NCBI GenBank assembly: GCA_900551745.1
Contig: URXA01000007.1
Span: forward strand, 1-54,874
Reading direction: 5' to 3'
DNA from: an uncultured Phascolarctobacterium sp.
GTDB taxonomy: Bacteria; Bacillota; Negativicutes; Acidaminococcales; Acidaminococcaceae
DNA length: 54,874 bases
In this document: piece by piece, positions 1 to 7,814 of the stretch
How positions within the stretch are numbered: the stretch's first letter is position 1
How the letters are laid out: each line of letters starts with the position of its first letter
The notes under the pieces: model-generated
Database searches by the model: none
The model's input: only the letters and a program-made list of their open reading frames with translations
What the model was told of the DNA's origin: nothing
Position numbers and translations under genes: made by a program

Positions 1-33
1 GAGCATTTTCTCAATTTTTGCTTGAGTAGACAA
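1..33 (-). CDS. Start of a probable methylmalonyl-CoA decarboxylase alpha subunit (partial)
   Basis: Only the first 11 codons are inside the window, reading MSTQAKIEKML from a TTG start at 33-31. A good ribosome binding site (GGAGG) lies about 8 bases upstream, so this is a real start. The identity is inferred from position: it follows methylmalonyl-CoA epimerase in a propionate operon, where mmdA (carboxyltransferase alpha subunit of the sodium-pumping decarboxylase) is commonly found, and the short N-terminus is compatible. Eleven residues cannot prove the family. A propionyl-CoA carboxylase-type subunit is the main alternative. Confidence 0.45.
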   Translation of the reverse strand, partial: MSTQAKIEKML

Positions 34-79
34 ATCTTACACCTCCATCATTATTGGGAGAACCTTATTTTATATACAT

Positions 80-117
80 CTACGCGGATGCAGACTCTTT
101 GGTCCGCATCCGTGTAG
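80..117 (-). other. Intergenic hairpin between epimerase and next gene
   Basis: Arms CTACGCGGATGC and GCATCCGTGTAG pair over 12 bp with one G-U on a 14-base loop. No U-tract follows on the minus strand, so it is more likely an mRNA processing or stability element than a terminator. A second 9-bp hairpin (AATTCCGTA/TACGGAATT) lies just after the epimerase stop at about 155-176. Confidence 0.5.
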
Positions 118-176
118 TATGTAACAACTTAAAATAAAATCTTCAAAAGATTTCTGTAATTCCGTATTTTACGGAA

Positions 177-593
177 TTATTTTTTTGCCGGAGCGCAGAG
201 CTCAAGCAAAATGCCTACGGATTTCGGATGAACGAAAGCGATATCCATTCCGCCAGCACCACCGCGAGGAGCTTTGTCGATCATAGCAGCGCCTTTTTCG
301 ATGCAGCCATCGATAGCAGCTTGGATGTCATCAACACGAACAGCGATATGTTGGATACCTTGACCGTTTTTAGCGATGTATTTGCCGATAGGGCCATCGT
401 TATTTTCAGTGATATCAACAAGAAGCTCAAGCAAAGTCTCGCCGCAGGGAATAAATACGGTTTTTACACCTTGTTCCATAACGACTTCTTCACCAGTGCA
501 GCTCAAGCCAAGAACTTCAGTGTAGAATTTCTTGGAAAGATCCAAGTCTTTGCAAGCAATACCTACATGGTCAACACAGATTGTTTTAAACAT
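177..593 (-). CDS. mce: Methylmalonyl-CoA epimerase
   Basis: 138 aa, the usual length for this vicinal-oxygen-chelate (VOC) enzyme. It interconverts (S)- and (R)-methylmalonyl-CoA, linking the mutase, which makes the R form from succinyl-CoA, to the decarboxylase, which uses the S form. The N-terminus DHVGIACKDL and the later IQHIAVRV supply the two expected metal-binding histidines. Glutamates in LLELL and GILLELCAP complete the typical VOC metal site. An AGGAGG ribosome binding site sits just upstream of the ATG. It lies between meaB and a probable decarboxylase gene in one minus-strand operon for propionate formation. Confidence 0.92.
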   Translation of the reverse strand: MFKTICVDHVGIACKDLDLSKKFYTEVLGLSCTGEEVVMEQGVKTVFIPCGETLLELLVDITENNDGPIGKYIAKNGQGIQHIAVRVDDIQAAIDGCIEKGAAMIDKAPRGGAGGMDIAFVHPKSVGILLELCAPAKK

Positions 594-626
594 TTCAAAT
601 TCCTCCTAAAAGTAATTTTGGTTGTT

Positions 627-1565
627 TTATTTTAAAACTTTACCAACAATGTCAGCGACAACAGAATATGGCTCAATTTCACGAATTTGCAGCTTTTCAA
701 CTAAAACATCAAATTCAGAAGTAGCTACCACATTCTTGTCGATATAACGGTTGACTCTGTCATTAAGCATAGCCGTAACTTCGTTTTTAATACGAGCTTT
801 ACGAATTCTGCTTAATTGGTCAGATTCAATCAAATATGCCTTGTGCTCTTCAATAGAGTCAACAACAGCTTCTATACCTTCACCCTTGCTGGCAATGGTC
901 CGATTGATCGGAGGACGCCAGCCAACATGCTCGGGATTCAATTCCAACATCATTTCAATCTCAATGTTCAGCTTGTCCGTACCTTCACGGTCAGCTTTAT
1001 TGATCGTGAAAAGGTCACCGATCTCAAGTATACCTGCTTTAATAGCCTGAATGTCATCGCCCATACCAGGAATAACAACAACCATTGTAGTATCAGCAGT
1101 TTTAACAATATCTACTTCCGATTGACCGACACCGACAGTTTCAACAATAATAACATCAAAACCGTATGCATCCATCAATTTAACAGCATCGCCTGCTTTT
1201 TGGGATAATCCGCCCAAACTACCACGAGTAGCCATGGAACGAACAAAAATGCCTTCATCGGCAGTAAGGTCCAACATTCTGATACGGTCACCTAAAATTG
1301 CACCGCCAGAAAAAGGACTTGTAGGATCAATTGCGATAATACCAACAGTTTTACCGCGTTTACGATATTCTTTAGCAAGTTTATCGGTCAAAGTACTTTT
1401 GCCGGCGCCCGGAGGTCCGGTTATTCCGACGACATAAGCATTACCGGTGTGGGGATAAATGGCTGTCATTATTTCAACAGCGTTATCGTGCTCGTTCTCT
1501 ACGGCAGTTATCGCTTTGGACAATGCCAAACGAGAATTATTTAATACGCCTTCAACAATATTCAA
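627..1565 (-). CDS. meaB: Methylmalonyl-CoA mutase-associated GTPase MeaB (copy 1)
   Basis: 312 aa G3E-family P-loop GTPase that guards methylmalonyl-CoA mutase, gating cobalamin loading and protecting or reactivating the enzyme. Visible motifs are the P-loop GITGPPGAGKST near residue 48, a DPTSP switch, ETVGVGQSE and NKAD. The start is a TTG at 1565 preceded by AAGGCGG. It sits directly downstream of the mutase small subunit, as expected for a dedicated chaperone. A second, longer MeaB (393 aa) is encoded at 40924-42105 with the other mutase, so each mutase apparently has its own GTPase. Confidence 0.93.
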   Translation of the reverse strand: MNIVEGVLNNSRLALSKAITAVENEHDNAVEIMTAIYPHTGNAYVVGITGPPGAGKSTLTDKLAKEYRKRGKTVGIIAIDPTSPFSGGAILGDRIRMLDLTADEGIFVRSMATRGSLGGLSQKAGDAVKLMDAYGFDVIIVETVGVGQSEVDIVKTADTTMVVVIPGMGDDIQAIKAGILEIGDLFTINKADREGTDKLNIEIEMMLELNPEHVGWRPPINRTIASKGEGIEAVVDSIEEHKAYLIESDQLSRIRKARIKNEVTAMLNDRVNRYIDKNVVATSEFDVLVEKLQIREIEPYSVVADIVGKVLK

Positions 1566-1652
1566 TGATCACACCGCCTTGTTGAGGTCCAATAAAAATT
1601 GTATGATGCAAGCCGGGATAAACCCGGCCTGCAAAATTTTTGAGAACCTTAA

Positions 1653-2042
1653 TTATTTTACGTTAGCGTTGATGAATTCAACAATGTTGCCAGTCGGAGT
1701 GCCAGGAGTGAATACTTCGGCAATGCCAGCAGCTTTCAAACCAGGAATGTCAGCGTCAGGAATAACGCCGCCGCCGATAACCAGAACATCAGTCAAACCT
1801 TTTTCTTTCAGCAGTTCAACTACTTTCGGGAAAAGGGTGTTGTGTGCGCCGGAGAGCAAGCTCAAAGCAACAACTTTAACGTCGTCTTGCAGAGCAGCTT
1901 CAGCGATTTGTTCCGGAGTCAGACGAATACCGGTGTAAATAACTTCAAAACCAGCGTCGCGCAATGCACGAGCTACAACTTTAGCACCGCGGTCATGGCC
2001 GTCCAGACCCGGTTTTGCTACTAAAACTCTAATATTAGACAT
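1653..2042 (-). CDS. Methylmalonyl-CoA mutase, small B12-binding subunit
   Basis: 129 aa, consisting only of the cobalamin-binding Rossmann domain normally found at the C-terminus of methylmalonyl-CoA mutase. The base-off/His-on signature DGHDRG is near residues 15-20 (VAKPGLDGHDRGAK). The GG-rich segment VLVIGGGVIPDADIPGL is also typical of the domain. It follows the large subunit by 34 bases, making a two-gene split mutase like those of archaea and some clostridia. It supplies adenosylcobalamin to the 548-aa catalytic subunit. Confidence 0.92.
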   Translation of the reverse strand: MSNIRVLVAKPGLDGHDRGAKVVARALRDAGFEVIYTGIRLTPEQIAEAALQDDVKVVALSLLSGAHNTLFPKVVELLKEKGLTDVLVIGGGVIPDADIPGLKAAGIAEVFTPGTPTGNIVEFINANVK

Positions 2043-2076
2043 TATTTCTTACCTCCCTATTATTGTTGGCTCTAAA

Positions 2077-3723
2077 TTACAGAGCAGTATGAGATTGATA
2101 TTCGCCGAATACTTTTCTCATTACGCCGCAGATTTCGCCTTCAGTTGCATAAGCACGTACAGCGTCAAGGATCAAAGGCATCAGGTTAACGGATTCGTCA
2201 GCGCAGCCTTTTTCCAGAGTAGCTAAAGTTTCTGCAACTTTAGCATTGTCACGACGAGCTTTAAGGGCAGCAATCTTATCAGCTTGCAATTTGCCAACGG
2301 AGCCGTCAACACGCAGCAAGTTTTTCGGCGGTTCTTCTTCTTGTTGGAATTTGTTTACGCCAACAATAATACGGTCGCCTTTTTCAATGTCCATTTGCCA
2401 TTTGTAAGCGGAGTCTTGAATTTCTTTTTGGATATAACCTTTAGCGATAGCTTCAGGAGCGCCGCCAATTTCGTCGATCTTTTTGATATATTCCCAAGCT
2501 TCAGCTTCGATTTTGTTAGTCAAAGCTTCAACATAATAGGAACCACCCAACGGATCAACAGTATCAGCCAAGCCGGATTCGTAAGCAACGATTTGTTGAG
2601 TACGGAGAGCGATGGTTACAGACTCAGTAGTCGGCAATGCCAAAGCTTCGTCTTTGGAGTTAGTGTGCAAAGATTGAGTACCACCCATTACAGCGGCAGC
2701 AGTTTGCAGAGCAACACGAACGATGTTGTTGTTCGGTTGTTGTGCAGTCAGCATGGAACCTGCAGTTTGAGTATGTACACGGAGCATTTGAGATTTCGGT
2801 TTTTGAGCGCCGAATCTTTCTTTCATAACTTTAGCCCATACACGACGGGAAGCGCGGAATTTAGCAACTTCTTCGAGCACGTTGTTATGAGCGTTCCAGA
2901 AGAAGGACAGACGACCAGCAAAATCGTCAACGTTCATACCAGCTTTGATAGCTGCTTCAACATAAGCAATACCGTCAGCGATGGTGAAAGCGATTTCTTG
3001 AGAAGCGGTGGAACCAGCTTCACGGATATGATAACCGGAAATGGAGATGGTATTCCACAGCGGTACGTTTTTGGAGCAATATTCGAAAATATTGGTGATC
3101 AAACGCATGGAAGGTTTCGGCGGGAAAATGTAAGTTCCGCGAGCAGCATACTCTTTCAAAATATCATTTTGAATAGTACCGCGCAGTTTGTCAGCGGAAA
3201 CGCCTTGTTTCTCAGCAACTGCGATGTACATGCAAAGCAGTACAGATGCAGGAGCGTTGATGGTCATGGAAGTGGAAACTTGATCCAAAGAAATTTGGTC
3301 AAACAAGATTTCCATATCAGCCAAGGAGTCGATAGCTACGCCAACTTTACCAACTTCGCCTTCAGCCATCGGATCGGTAGAATCATAACCGATTTGGGTC
3401 GGAAGGTCGAATGCGCAGGACAAGCCGCTGCCACCGTTAGCCAAGAGGTAACGATAACGTTTGTTGGATTCTTCTGCAGTGGAGAAACCAGCATACATAC
3501 GCATGGTCCAGAAACGGCCACGATACATAGTCGGTTGTACACCACGGGTGTAAGGATATTCACCAGGGAAGCCAAGATCCTTCTCATAGTCGAAGCCTTC
3601 GATGTCGAGAGGGGTGTAGAGCCTGTTGGGCTCAAGGTTTGCACGTTCGGGATTTTTAGCAAGTTTAGCTTCTACGCCAGCCATGTACTTGTCAAATCCA
3701 GCTTTCAGAGTTTCATTTGCCAT
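2077..3723 (-). CDS. Methylmalonyl-CoA mutase, large catalytic subunit (split form)
   Basis: 548 aa TIM-barrel subunit that interconverts succinyl-CoA and (R)-methylmalonyl-CoA together with the B12-binding subunit downstream. The start at 3723 (MANETLKAG) was chosen because AAGGAGG lies 8 bases upstream; the frame is open further but that part does not look coding. Family blocks include MYAGFSTAEESN, GTIQNDILKEY and HTNSKDEALALPT. The Tyr of YAGFST and the Arg of AARGTYIFPP are the residues that in methylmalonyl-CoA mutases contact the substrate carboxylate. Isobutyryl-CoA mutases carry Phe and Gln there, so methylmalonyl-CoA is the likelier substrate. There is no B12 domain in this chain. 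Confidence 0.92.
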   Translation of the reverse strand: MANETLKAGFDKYMAGVEAKLAKNPERANLEPNRLYTPLDIEGFDYEKDLGFPGEYPYTRGVQPTMYRGRFWTMRMYAGFSTAEESNKRYRYLLANGGSGLSCAFDLPTQIGYDSTDPMAEGEVGKVGVAIDSLADMEILFDQISLDQVSTSMTINAPASVLLCMYIAVAEKQGVSADKLRGTIQNDILKEYAARGTYIFPPKPSMRLITNIFEYCSKNVPLWNTISISGYHIREAGSTASQEIAFTIADGIAYVEAAIKAGMNVDDFAGRLSFFWNAHNNVLEEVAKFRASRRVWAKVMKERFGAQKPKSQMLRVHTQTAGSMLTAQQPNNNIVRVALQTAAAVMGGTQSLHTNSKDEALALPTTESVTIALRTQQIVAYESGLADTVDPLGGSYYVEALTNKIEAEAWEYIKKIDEIGGAPEAIAKGYIQKEIQDSAYKWQMDIEKGDRIIVGVNKFQQEEEPPKNLLRVDGSVGKLQADKIAALKARRDNAKVAETLATLEKGCADESVNLMPLILDAVRAYATEGEICGVMRKVFGEYQSHTAL

Positions 3724-3866
3724 TCTCAAATCCTCCTTAAGAATATTGTTTTTGCACAATCCGGTTTGGACTGACCGAATTATGGTGAGAGTGTCCGTCA
3801 TAGACGGTGTATATGGCAAAGCCCGAAGGCCTCGTCAACAGATTTTTTTACAGATAAACTGTAAAG

Positions 3867-3938
3867 TTTGCCGGCAGAACTAGCTATCTGCCGGCAAAAT
3901 ATTTCAGACAACAATCTTAGTCAATCATCCTGACTAAG
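3867..3938 (-). other. Two hairpins in the CoA-transferase to mutase gap
   Basis: The 217-base gap holds a 12-bp hairpin (TTTGCCGGCAGA/TCTGCCGGCAAA, 3867-3898) and an 8-bp hairpin (CTTAGTCA/TGACTAAG, 3916-3938). Neither is followed by a clear U-tract on the minus strand. They may stabilise or uncouple the CoA-transferase and mutase parts of the transcript rather than end it. Confidence 0.5.
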
Positions 3939-3940
3939 AA

Positions 3941-5461
3941 TTATTTTTCCATGGTGCCGGTTTTTACGAAACGATCATGGAAGGAGAACGCTTCATCCAT
4001 AATATGCGGAGTTTGGCTATTGCCACAAGCTTCGCAAGCTCTCTTGAAGTAATCAAGAAGGAGCGGTTGATATTTCGGATTAGCAACTTTATCAATAATA
4101 ACCAAAGCGCGTTCTTTCGGAGATAAACCACGAAGGTCAGCTACGCCGCGTTCGGAAACGATAACATCAACGTCATGTTCAGTATGGTCAACATGAGAGC
4201 AGAAAGGAACTACAGAGCTGATAGCTCCGCCTTTTGCAAGAGAAGTTGTGAAGAATACGGTCAGATAACCATTACGAGCATAGTCGCCGGAACCGCCGAT
4301 ACCATTCATAATCTTAGTGCCGCAAATATGAGTGGAGTTAACATTACCATAGATATCAACTTCAATAGCAGTGTTCATTGCAATAACACCGATACGACGA
4401 GCAACTTCCGGACTGTTAGCAACTTCCTGCGGACGCAGAATGATATATTTCTTATATTTTTCTACGTTGTCATAGAATTTTTTGAGGCAGTCAGGGGACG
4501 GGCTCAAAGCTGTACCGGAGCAAACGCGGAGTTTGCCAGCATCGATCAAGTCAAACATACCGTCTTGAATAACTTCGGTATATACAGTTAAATCTTCAAA
4601 ATCCGAGTTAACCAAACCATTGATAACTGCGTTAGCAACAGAACCTACGCCAGATTGCAGCGGTAACAGGTTAGCAGGCAAACGACCTGCAGCAACTTCA
4701 GATTTAAAGAATTCAACCAGATTTTTACCCATTTTTTGAGCGTCTTCGTCGATTTCGCCCAACGGACGAACTTTATCAGTAATATCACAGGGAACTACTG
4801 CAACGAGTCTGTCCAAATCGCAGGGAATATACGTAGTACCAATTACATCTTCCGGTTTTTCAACAGGGATAGCTTTACGATTCGGGGGATCCAAAGGCAC
4901 ATAGGAATCATGCATGCCTTCTAATTCTACTGGTTGAGAAGTGTTTACTTCAACAATAACTTTTTCAGCACATTGAACATAAGAAGAAGAATTGCCCATA
5001 GAAGTTGTAGGAATCAAGCCAACCTGGCCATTGCCAAGATCGATGATTTTGCAGGCTTCGACGATAGCAACGTCTACACATCTGCGGTTTTCCATGAAGC
5101 CATAGCGAGTCATTTGAGCAACATGGCTCAAATGCAGGTCAGTATATTTTACGGAACCGTTGTTAATAGCTTTACGCAGATCATTGTTAGTTTGGTAAGG
5201 CATACGACGAGCAACGATACCTGCTTGAGTCATTGCGGTATCCATTTCAGGACCTACAGAAGCACCGGTCCAAACGTTGATTTGGAAAGGAGTTTTTTTG
5301 CCTTTTTCTGCCAGAGCAAGAGGCACAGCTTTCGGATAACCAGACGGAGTAAAACCACTAGTACCTACGTTGTCGCCATCCTTTACAAATTCTGCAGCTG
5401 CTTCGGCGCTCATAATTTTGCCGGCTACTGCTTCGCATACGCGATCTTTAATGTCGATCAT
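3941..5461 (-). CDS. scpC: Succinate (propionyl-CoA:succinate) CoA-transferase
   Basis: 506 aa, full length for the acetyl-CoA hydrolase/transferase family to which succinate CoA-transferases belong. It probably moves CoA from propionyl-CoA to succinate, closing the cycle that feeds succinyl-CoA to the mutase encoded downstream. Visible are the N-terminal GTSGFTPSGYPKAVP block, a YTEVIQDGMFDLID segment likely carrying the catalytic glutamate, and GIGGSGDYARNG plus PFCSHVDHTEHDV toward the C-terminus. A GGAGGAAGG site precedes the ATG. The substrate is inferred from operon context; an acetyl-CoA:succinate transferase is the alternative. Confidence 0.85.
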   Translation of the reverse strand: MIDIKDRVCEAVAGKIMSAEAAAEFVKDGDNVGTSGFTPSGYPKAVPLALAEKGKKTPFQINVWTGASVGPEMDTAMTQAGIVARRMPYQTNNDLRKAINNGSVKYTDLHLSHVAQMTRYGFMENRRCVDVAIVEACKIIDLGNGQVGLIPTTSMGNSSSYVQCAEKVIVEVNTSQPVELEGMHDSYVPLDPPNRKAIPVEKPEDVIGTTYIPCDLDRLVAVVPCDITDKVRPLGEIDEDAQKMGKNLVEFFKSEVAAGRLPANLLPLQSGVGSVANAVINGLVNSDFEDLTVYTEVIQDGMFDLIDAGKLRVCSGTALSPSPDCLKKFYDNVEKYKKYIILRPQEVANSPEVARRIGVIAMNTAIEVDIYGNVNSTHICGTKIMNGIGGSGDYARNGYLTVFFTTSLAKGGAISSVVPFCSHVDHTEHDVDVIVSERGVADLRGLSPKERALVIIDKVANPKYQPLLLDYFKRACEACGNSQTPHIMDEAFSFHDRFVKTGTMEK

Positions 5462-5540
5462 GTTTACCTTCCTCCTTGTAAATAAAACAAATTGTGGCTA
5501 ATGCCAGCGAAGTCAATTAACTTCACTAGTAAAAAATACA

Positions 5541-5594
5541 CTTAGTCGGCTAAATACCAACTATAAAAGCATAAAGTATTATTTGCCGAATAAG
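5541..5594. repeat. Imperfect inverted repeat upstream of the CoA-transferase gene
   Basis: CTTAGTCGGCTAAATA (5541-5556) pairs imperfectly with TATTTGCCGAATAAG (5580-5594) around an AT-rich centre with a possible minus-strand -10 (TATAGT). It could be an operator or a leader hairpin for the scpC-mutase operon. No clear -35 was found. Confidence 0.4.
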
Positions 5595-5606
5595 ATTTTA
5601 CCCATA

Positions 5607-5660
5607 AAAAAGGAGCACTTAGAAGTTTTGATTTACTAAAACAAAACATAGCCAAGTGCC
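5607..5660 (-). terminator. Terminator or attenuator upstream of the CoA-transferase gene
   Basis: On the minus strand an outer stem GCACTT/AAGTGC encloses an inner GTTTTG/CAAAAC stem and is followed by TCCTTTTTT. It lies 35 bases after the stop of a 74-codon open frame and about 150 bases before scpC. It either ends a small transcript or attenuates the propionate operon. Confidence 0.5.
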
Positions 5661-5682
5661 AGCTTACTTCTATCCAAAGTGG

Positions 5683-5907
5683 CTACGCTCTGAATCGCAA
5701 ACTGTCAGCAGGTAAAGCTTTCAGTTGAACTTCATCGTTCTTCTGTCTACCAACCGCTAAAACATATCCAAGATATTTAGTTCTGCTTAATTTACTTCGA
5801 CATTCCCACAAAAAATCCTTCAAAAAAAACTTTAATTGTGATTTCTTTTTGAACTTTTTATGTCCAACTCTATTATAACATATAAAGAAGCAGTAAATTT
5901 TAGGCAA
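5683..5907 (-). CDS. Possible small ORF of unknown function
   Basis: An open frame of up to 74 codons ending at 5683. The extreme 5' start is a TTG without a ribosome binding site. If translated, a start nearer the second half is likelier, for example a TTG near residue 33 preceded by AAGGA. The C-terminal half (TKYLGYVLAVGRQKNDEVQL) has balanced composition, while the N-terminal half is Lys/Phe-rich and looks like AT-rich intergenic translation. I do not recognise a family. The only positive sign is an intrinsic terminator a few bases after its stop. The rest of the 611-base gap 5462-6072 contains no other gene I can support. Confidence 0.2.
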   Translation of the reverse strand: MPKIYCFFICYNRVGHKKFKKKSQLKFFLKDFLWECRSKLSRTKYLGYVLAVGRQKNDEVQLKALPADSLRFRA

Positions 5908-6020
5908 AATTACTACTTTTTTTAGTTTTTAAACATTTTTTCTTTAAAACGCTATACTACATATGATATCAGTAAAACTGTAACATGGCAAGCATTTTCT
6001 TTACAATTTACAAAGAAACA

Positions 6021-6052
6021 CCCCTTGAGATAAACTACTCAAGGGGTGTTTT
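6021..6052. terminator. Bidirectional-looking terminator after hydA
   Basis: CACCCCTTGAG and CTCAAGGGGTG form an 11-bp perfect stem with an 8-base loop, followed by TTTCTTTG on the minus strand and TTTTG on the plus strand. It closes the hydrogenase transcript 20 bases after hydA. Confidence 0.85.
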
Positions 6053-6072
6053 GTGGTATCAAATTAGTACTT

Positions 6073-7797
6073 TCAACGTTCTTGTTGATTATAGTGCGTA
6101 TGCAGTAGACTATGAGCTTTTTCTCCGAGAGGTTTGCCTAACCAAGTATCATAAAGTTCTTTAATTTCCGGATTTTCATGTGATTTTCGTAACTCATTAG
6201 CACTATCACAATCAAATAACCCTTCTCTACGGGCTTTTCTAATTTCTGCATTGACGGGAATCGGCTGCCCGCCGCCACCAATACAGCCACCAGGACAAGC
6301 CATTACTTCAATAAACTGGTAATCTGCTTCACCAGCCCTGATACGCTCCAGCATCTTACGTGCAGAAGCAAGAGTATGAACAACTGCTATTTTTACGGTA
6401 TTTCCTGCAATAGTCAGTTCCGCCTCGCGGGTTTGCTCCATACCCCGCACATCATTGTAATCAACAGTCTCTAAATTTTCACCTGTTAAAACATCCGCTA
6501 CAGTACGCAGGGCAGCTTCCATTACGCCTCCGGTAGTACCAAAAATAACAGCAGCACCAGTACCTGTCCCCAGCGGAGAATCATAGCTGTCTTCAGGTAA
6601 ATGCTTAAAGTCCAGCCCTGCTTCTCTTATCATACGGCCAAGTTCCCTGGTAGTAATAACAACATCTATATCACGATATCCGGAAGCATTCATCTCCGGA
6701 CGTGCTGCCTCCGCCTTTTTCGCGGTACACGGCATCACCGAAACACTGAAAATTTTTGCCGGATCAATACCAGCTTTTTCAGCATAGTAAGTTTTAGCAA
6801 TAGCGCCAAACATTTGCTGGGGTGACTTCGCAGAAGAAAGATGCGGCAACAAGTCAGGATATTTGAGTTCTATCATATTTACCCAACCAGGGCTGCAGGA
6901 AGTTATCATCGGCAATACGCCGCCATTAGTCAAACGATGGAGGAACTCATGCCCTTCTTCCATAATCGTCAGATCTGCCGAGAAATTAGTATCGAATATC
7001 TTATCGAACCCAAGATTACGCAATGCTGCAACCATTTTCCCTGTAACGATGGAGCCTGGTTCCATTCCCAATTCTTCACCTAAAGCAACGCGTACTGCCG
7101 GCGCAGTTTGAACGATAACAATTTTATCAGGATCATTGATAGCCGACCATACTTTTTCCGTATCATCTTTTTCAACTATGGCTCCAGTAGGACAAACACT
7201 CGCACATTGCCCACAGTAAGAACATTCTACTTTCCCAAGATCCTGTTCAAAAGCAGTAGAAACAATTGTGTCAAAACCGCGTTCAGCAAAGCTGTAGACA
7301 CTCATTCCCTGCACATCACGGCAAACACGTATACAACGTCCGCACAAAATACATTTTTCCTGATCGCGCACTAAGCAGGGGTTGCTGGCGTCAATAGTAT
7401 GTGCTTTACGGGCTCCTCCTTCGAATCTGATCTTGCGCAATCCCAAATCGGCAGCTATTTTCTGCAGTTCACAGTCGCCGCTTTTCTGACACGCAAGGCA
7501 GTCTTTAGGATGATTGGCCAGCAGCAGTTCTACGACCATCCGTCTTGCTGCGCGCACTTTATCCGTATTCGTTTTCACTACCATACCCTCTGCAACAGGA
7601 TAAACACAGGAGGCTACGAGCGTACGGGCCCCGGTGGCCTCTACGACACACAATCTGCAGGCACCTTCCGGAGCAAGTTCAGGATGATAGCACAACGTAG
7701 GAATATGAATGCCGGCAGAACGCGCGGCTTCAAGAATAGTAGCATTTTTAGGGGCCTGTACAGTCTGCCCATTGATCGTTAAGGTAATCATTTCCAT
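6073..7797 (-). CDS. hydA: [FeFe] hydrogenase catalytic subunit (HydA/HndD)
   Basis: 574 aa catalytic subunit of a multimeric NAD(P)-linked, probably electron-bifurcating [FeFe] hydrogenase that makes or uses H2 in the cytoplasm. In order it has an N-terminal [2Fe-2S] domain (Cys36, 47, 50, 64), a His-Cys3 [4Fe-4S] block (HPKDCLACQKSGDCELQ), two ferredoxin-like [4Fe-4S] motifs (CILCGRCIRVC, CSYCGQCASVCP) and the H-cluster domain. H-cluster signatures are TSCSPGW, MPCTAKKAE and MACPGGCIGGGGQP. The TSCSP form of the first signature differs from the textbook TSCCP. It is the last gene after hndA, an ATPase gene, hndB and hydB, 17 bases behind hydB. Confidence 0.95.
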   Translation of the reverse strand: MEMITLTINGQTVQAPKNATILEAARSAGIHIPTLCYHPELAPEGACRLCVVEATGARTLVASCVYPVAEGMVVKTNTDKVRAARRMVVELLLANHPKDCLACQKSGDCELQKIAADLGLRKIRFEGGARKAHTIDASNPCLVRDQEKCILCGRCIRVCRDVQGMSVYSFAERGFDTIVSTAFEQDLGKVECSYCGQCASVCPTGAIVEKDDTEKVWSAINDPDKIVIVQTAPAVRVALGEELGMEPGSIVTGKMVAALRNLGFDKIFDTNFSADLTIMEEGHEFLHRLTNGGVLPMITSCSPGWVNMIELKYPDLLPHLSSAKSPQQMFGAIAKTYYAEKAGIDPAKIFSVSVMPCTAKKAEAARPEMNASGYRDIDVVITTRELGRMIREAGLDFKHLPEDSYDSPLGTGTGAAVIFGTTGGVMEAALRTVADVLTGENLETVDYNDVRGMEQTREAELTIAGNTVKIAVVHTLASARKMLERIRAGEADYQFIEVMACPGGCIGGGGQPIPVNAEIRKARREGLFDCDSANELRKSHENPEIKELYDTWLGKPLGEKAHSLLHTHYNQQER

Positions 7798-7814
7798 ATC
7801 TATATAATCCTCCC

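Noticed and set aside
155..190. Intrinsic terminator reading on the plus strand (hairpin then T7)
   Set aside because: No plus-strand gene precedes it and the T-run is the complement of the Lys-Lys-stop end of the epimerase gene.
2077..3723. Isobutyryl-CoA mutase instead of methylmalonyl-CoA mutase
   Set aside because: The split size fits IcmA/IcmB, but the Tyr in YAGFST and Arg in AARGTYIFPP match methylmalonyl-CoA specificity, and epimerase and CoA-transferase neighbours agree.
2284..3774. 496-codon open frame on the plus strand
   Set aside because: It is antisense to the methylmalonyl-CoA mutase large subunit, whose protein sequence is unmistakable; the plus-strand product is Phe/Ser/Asn-rich without motifs or a ribosome binding site.
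5859..5884. Plus-strand promoter TTGAAC...TATTAT in the gap before hydA's end
   Set aside because: It would point into the antisense of the hydrogenase terminator and no plus-strand gene follows; likely chance in AT-rich DNA.
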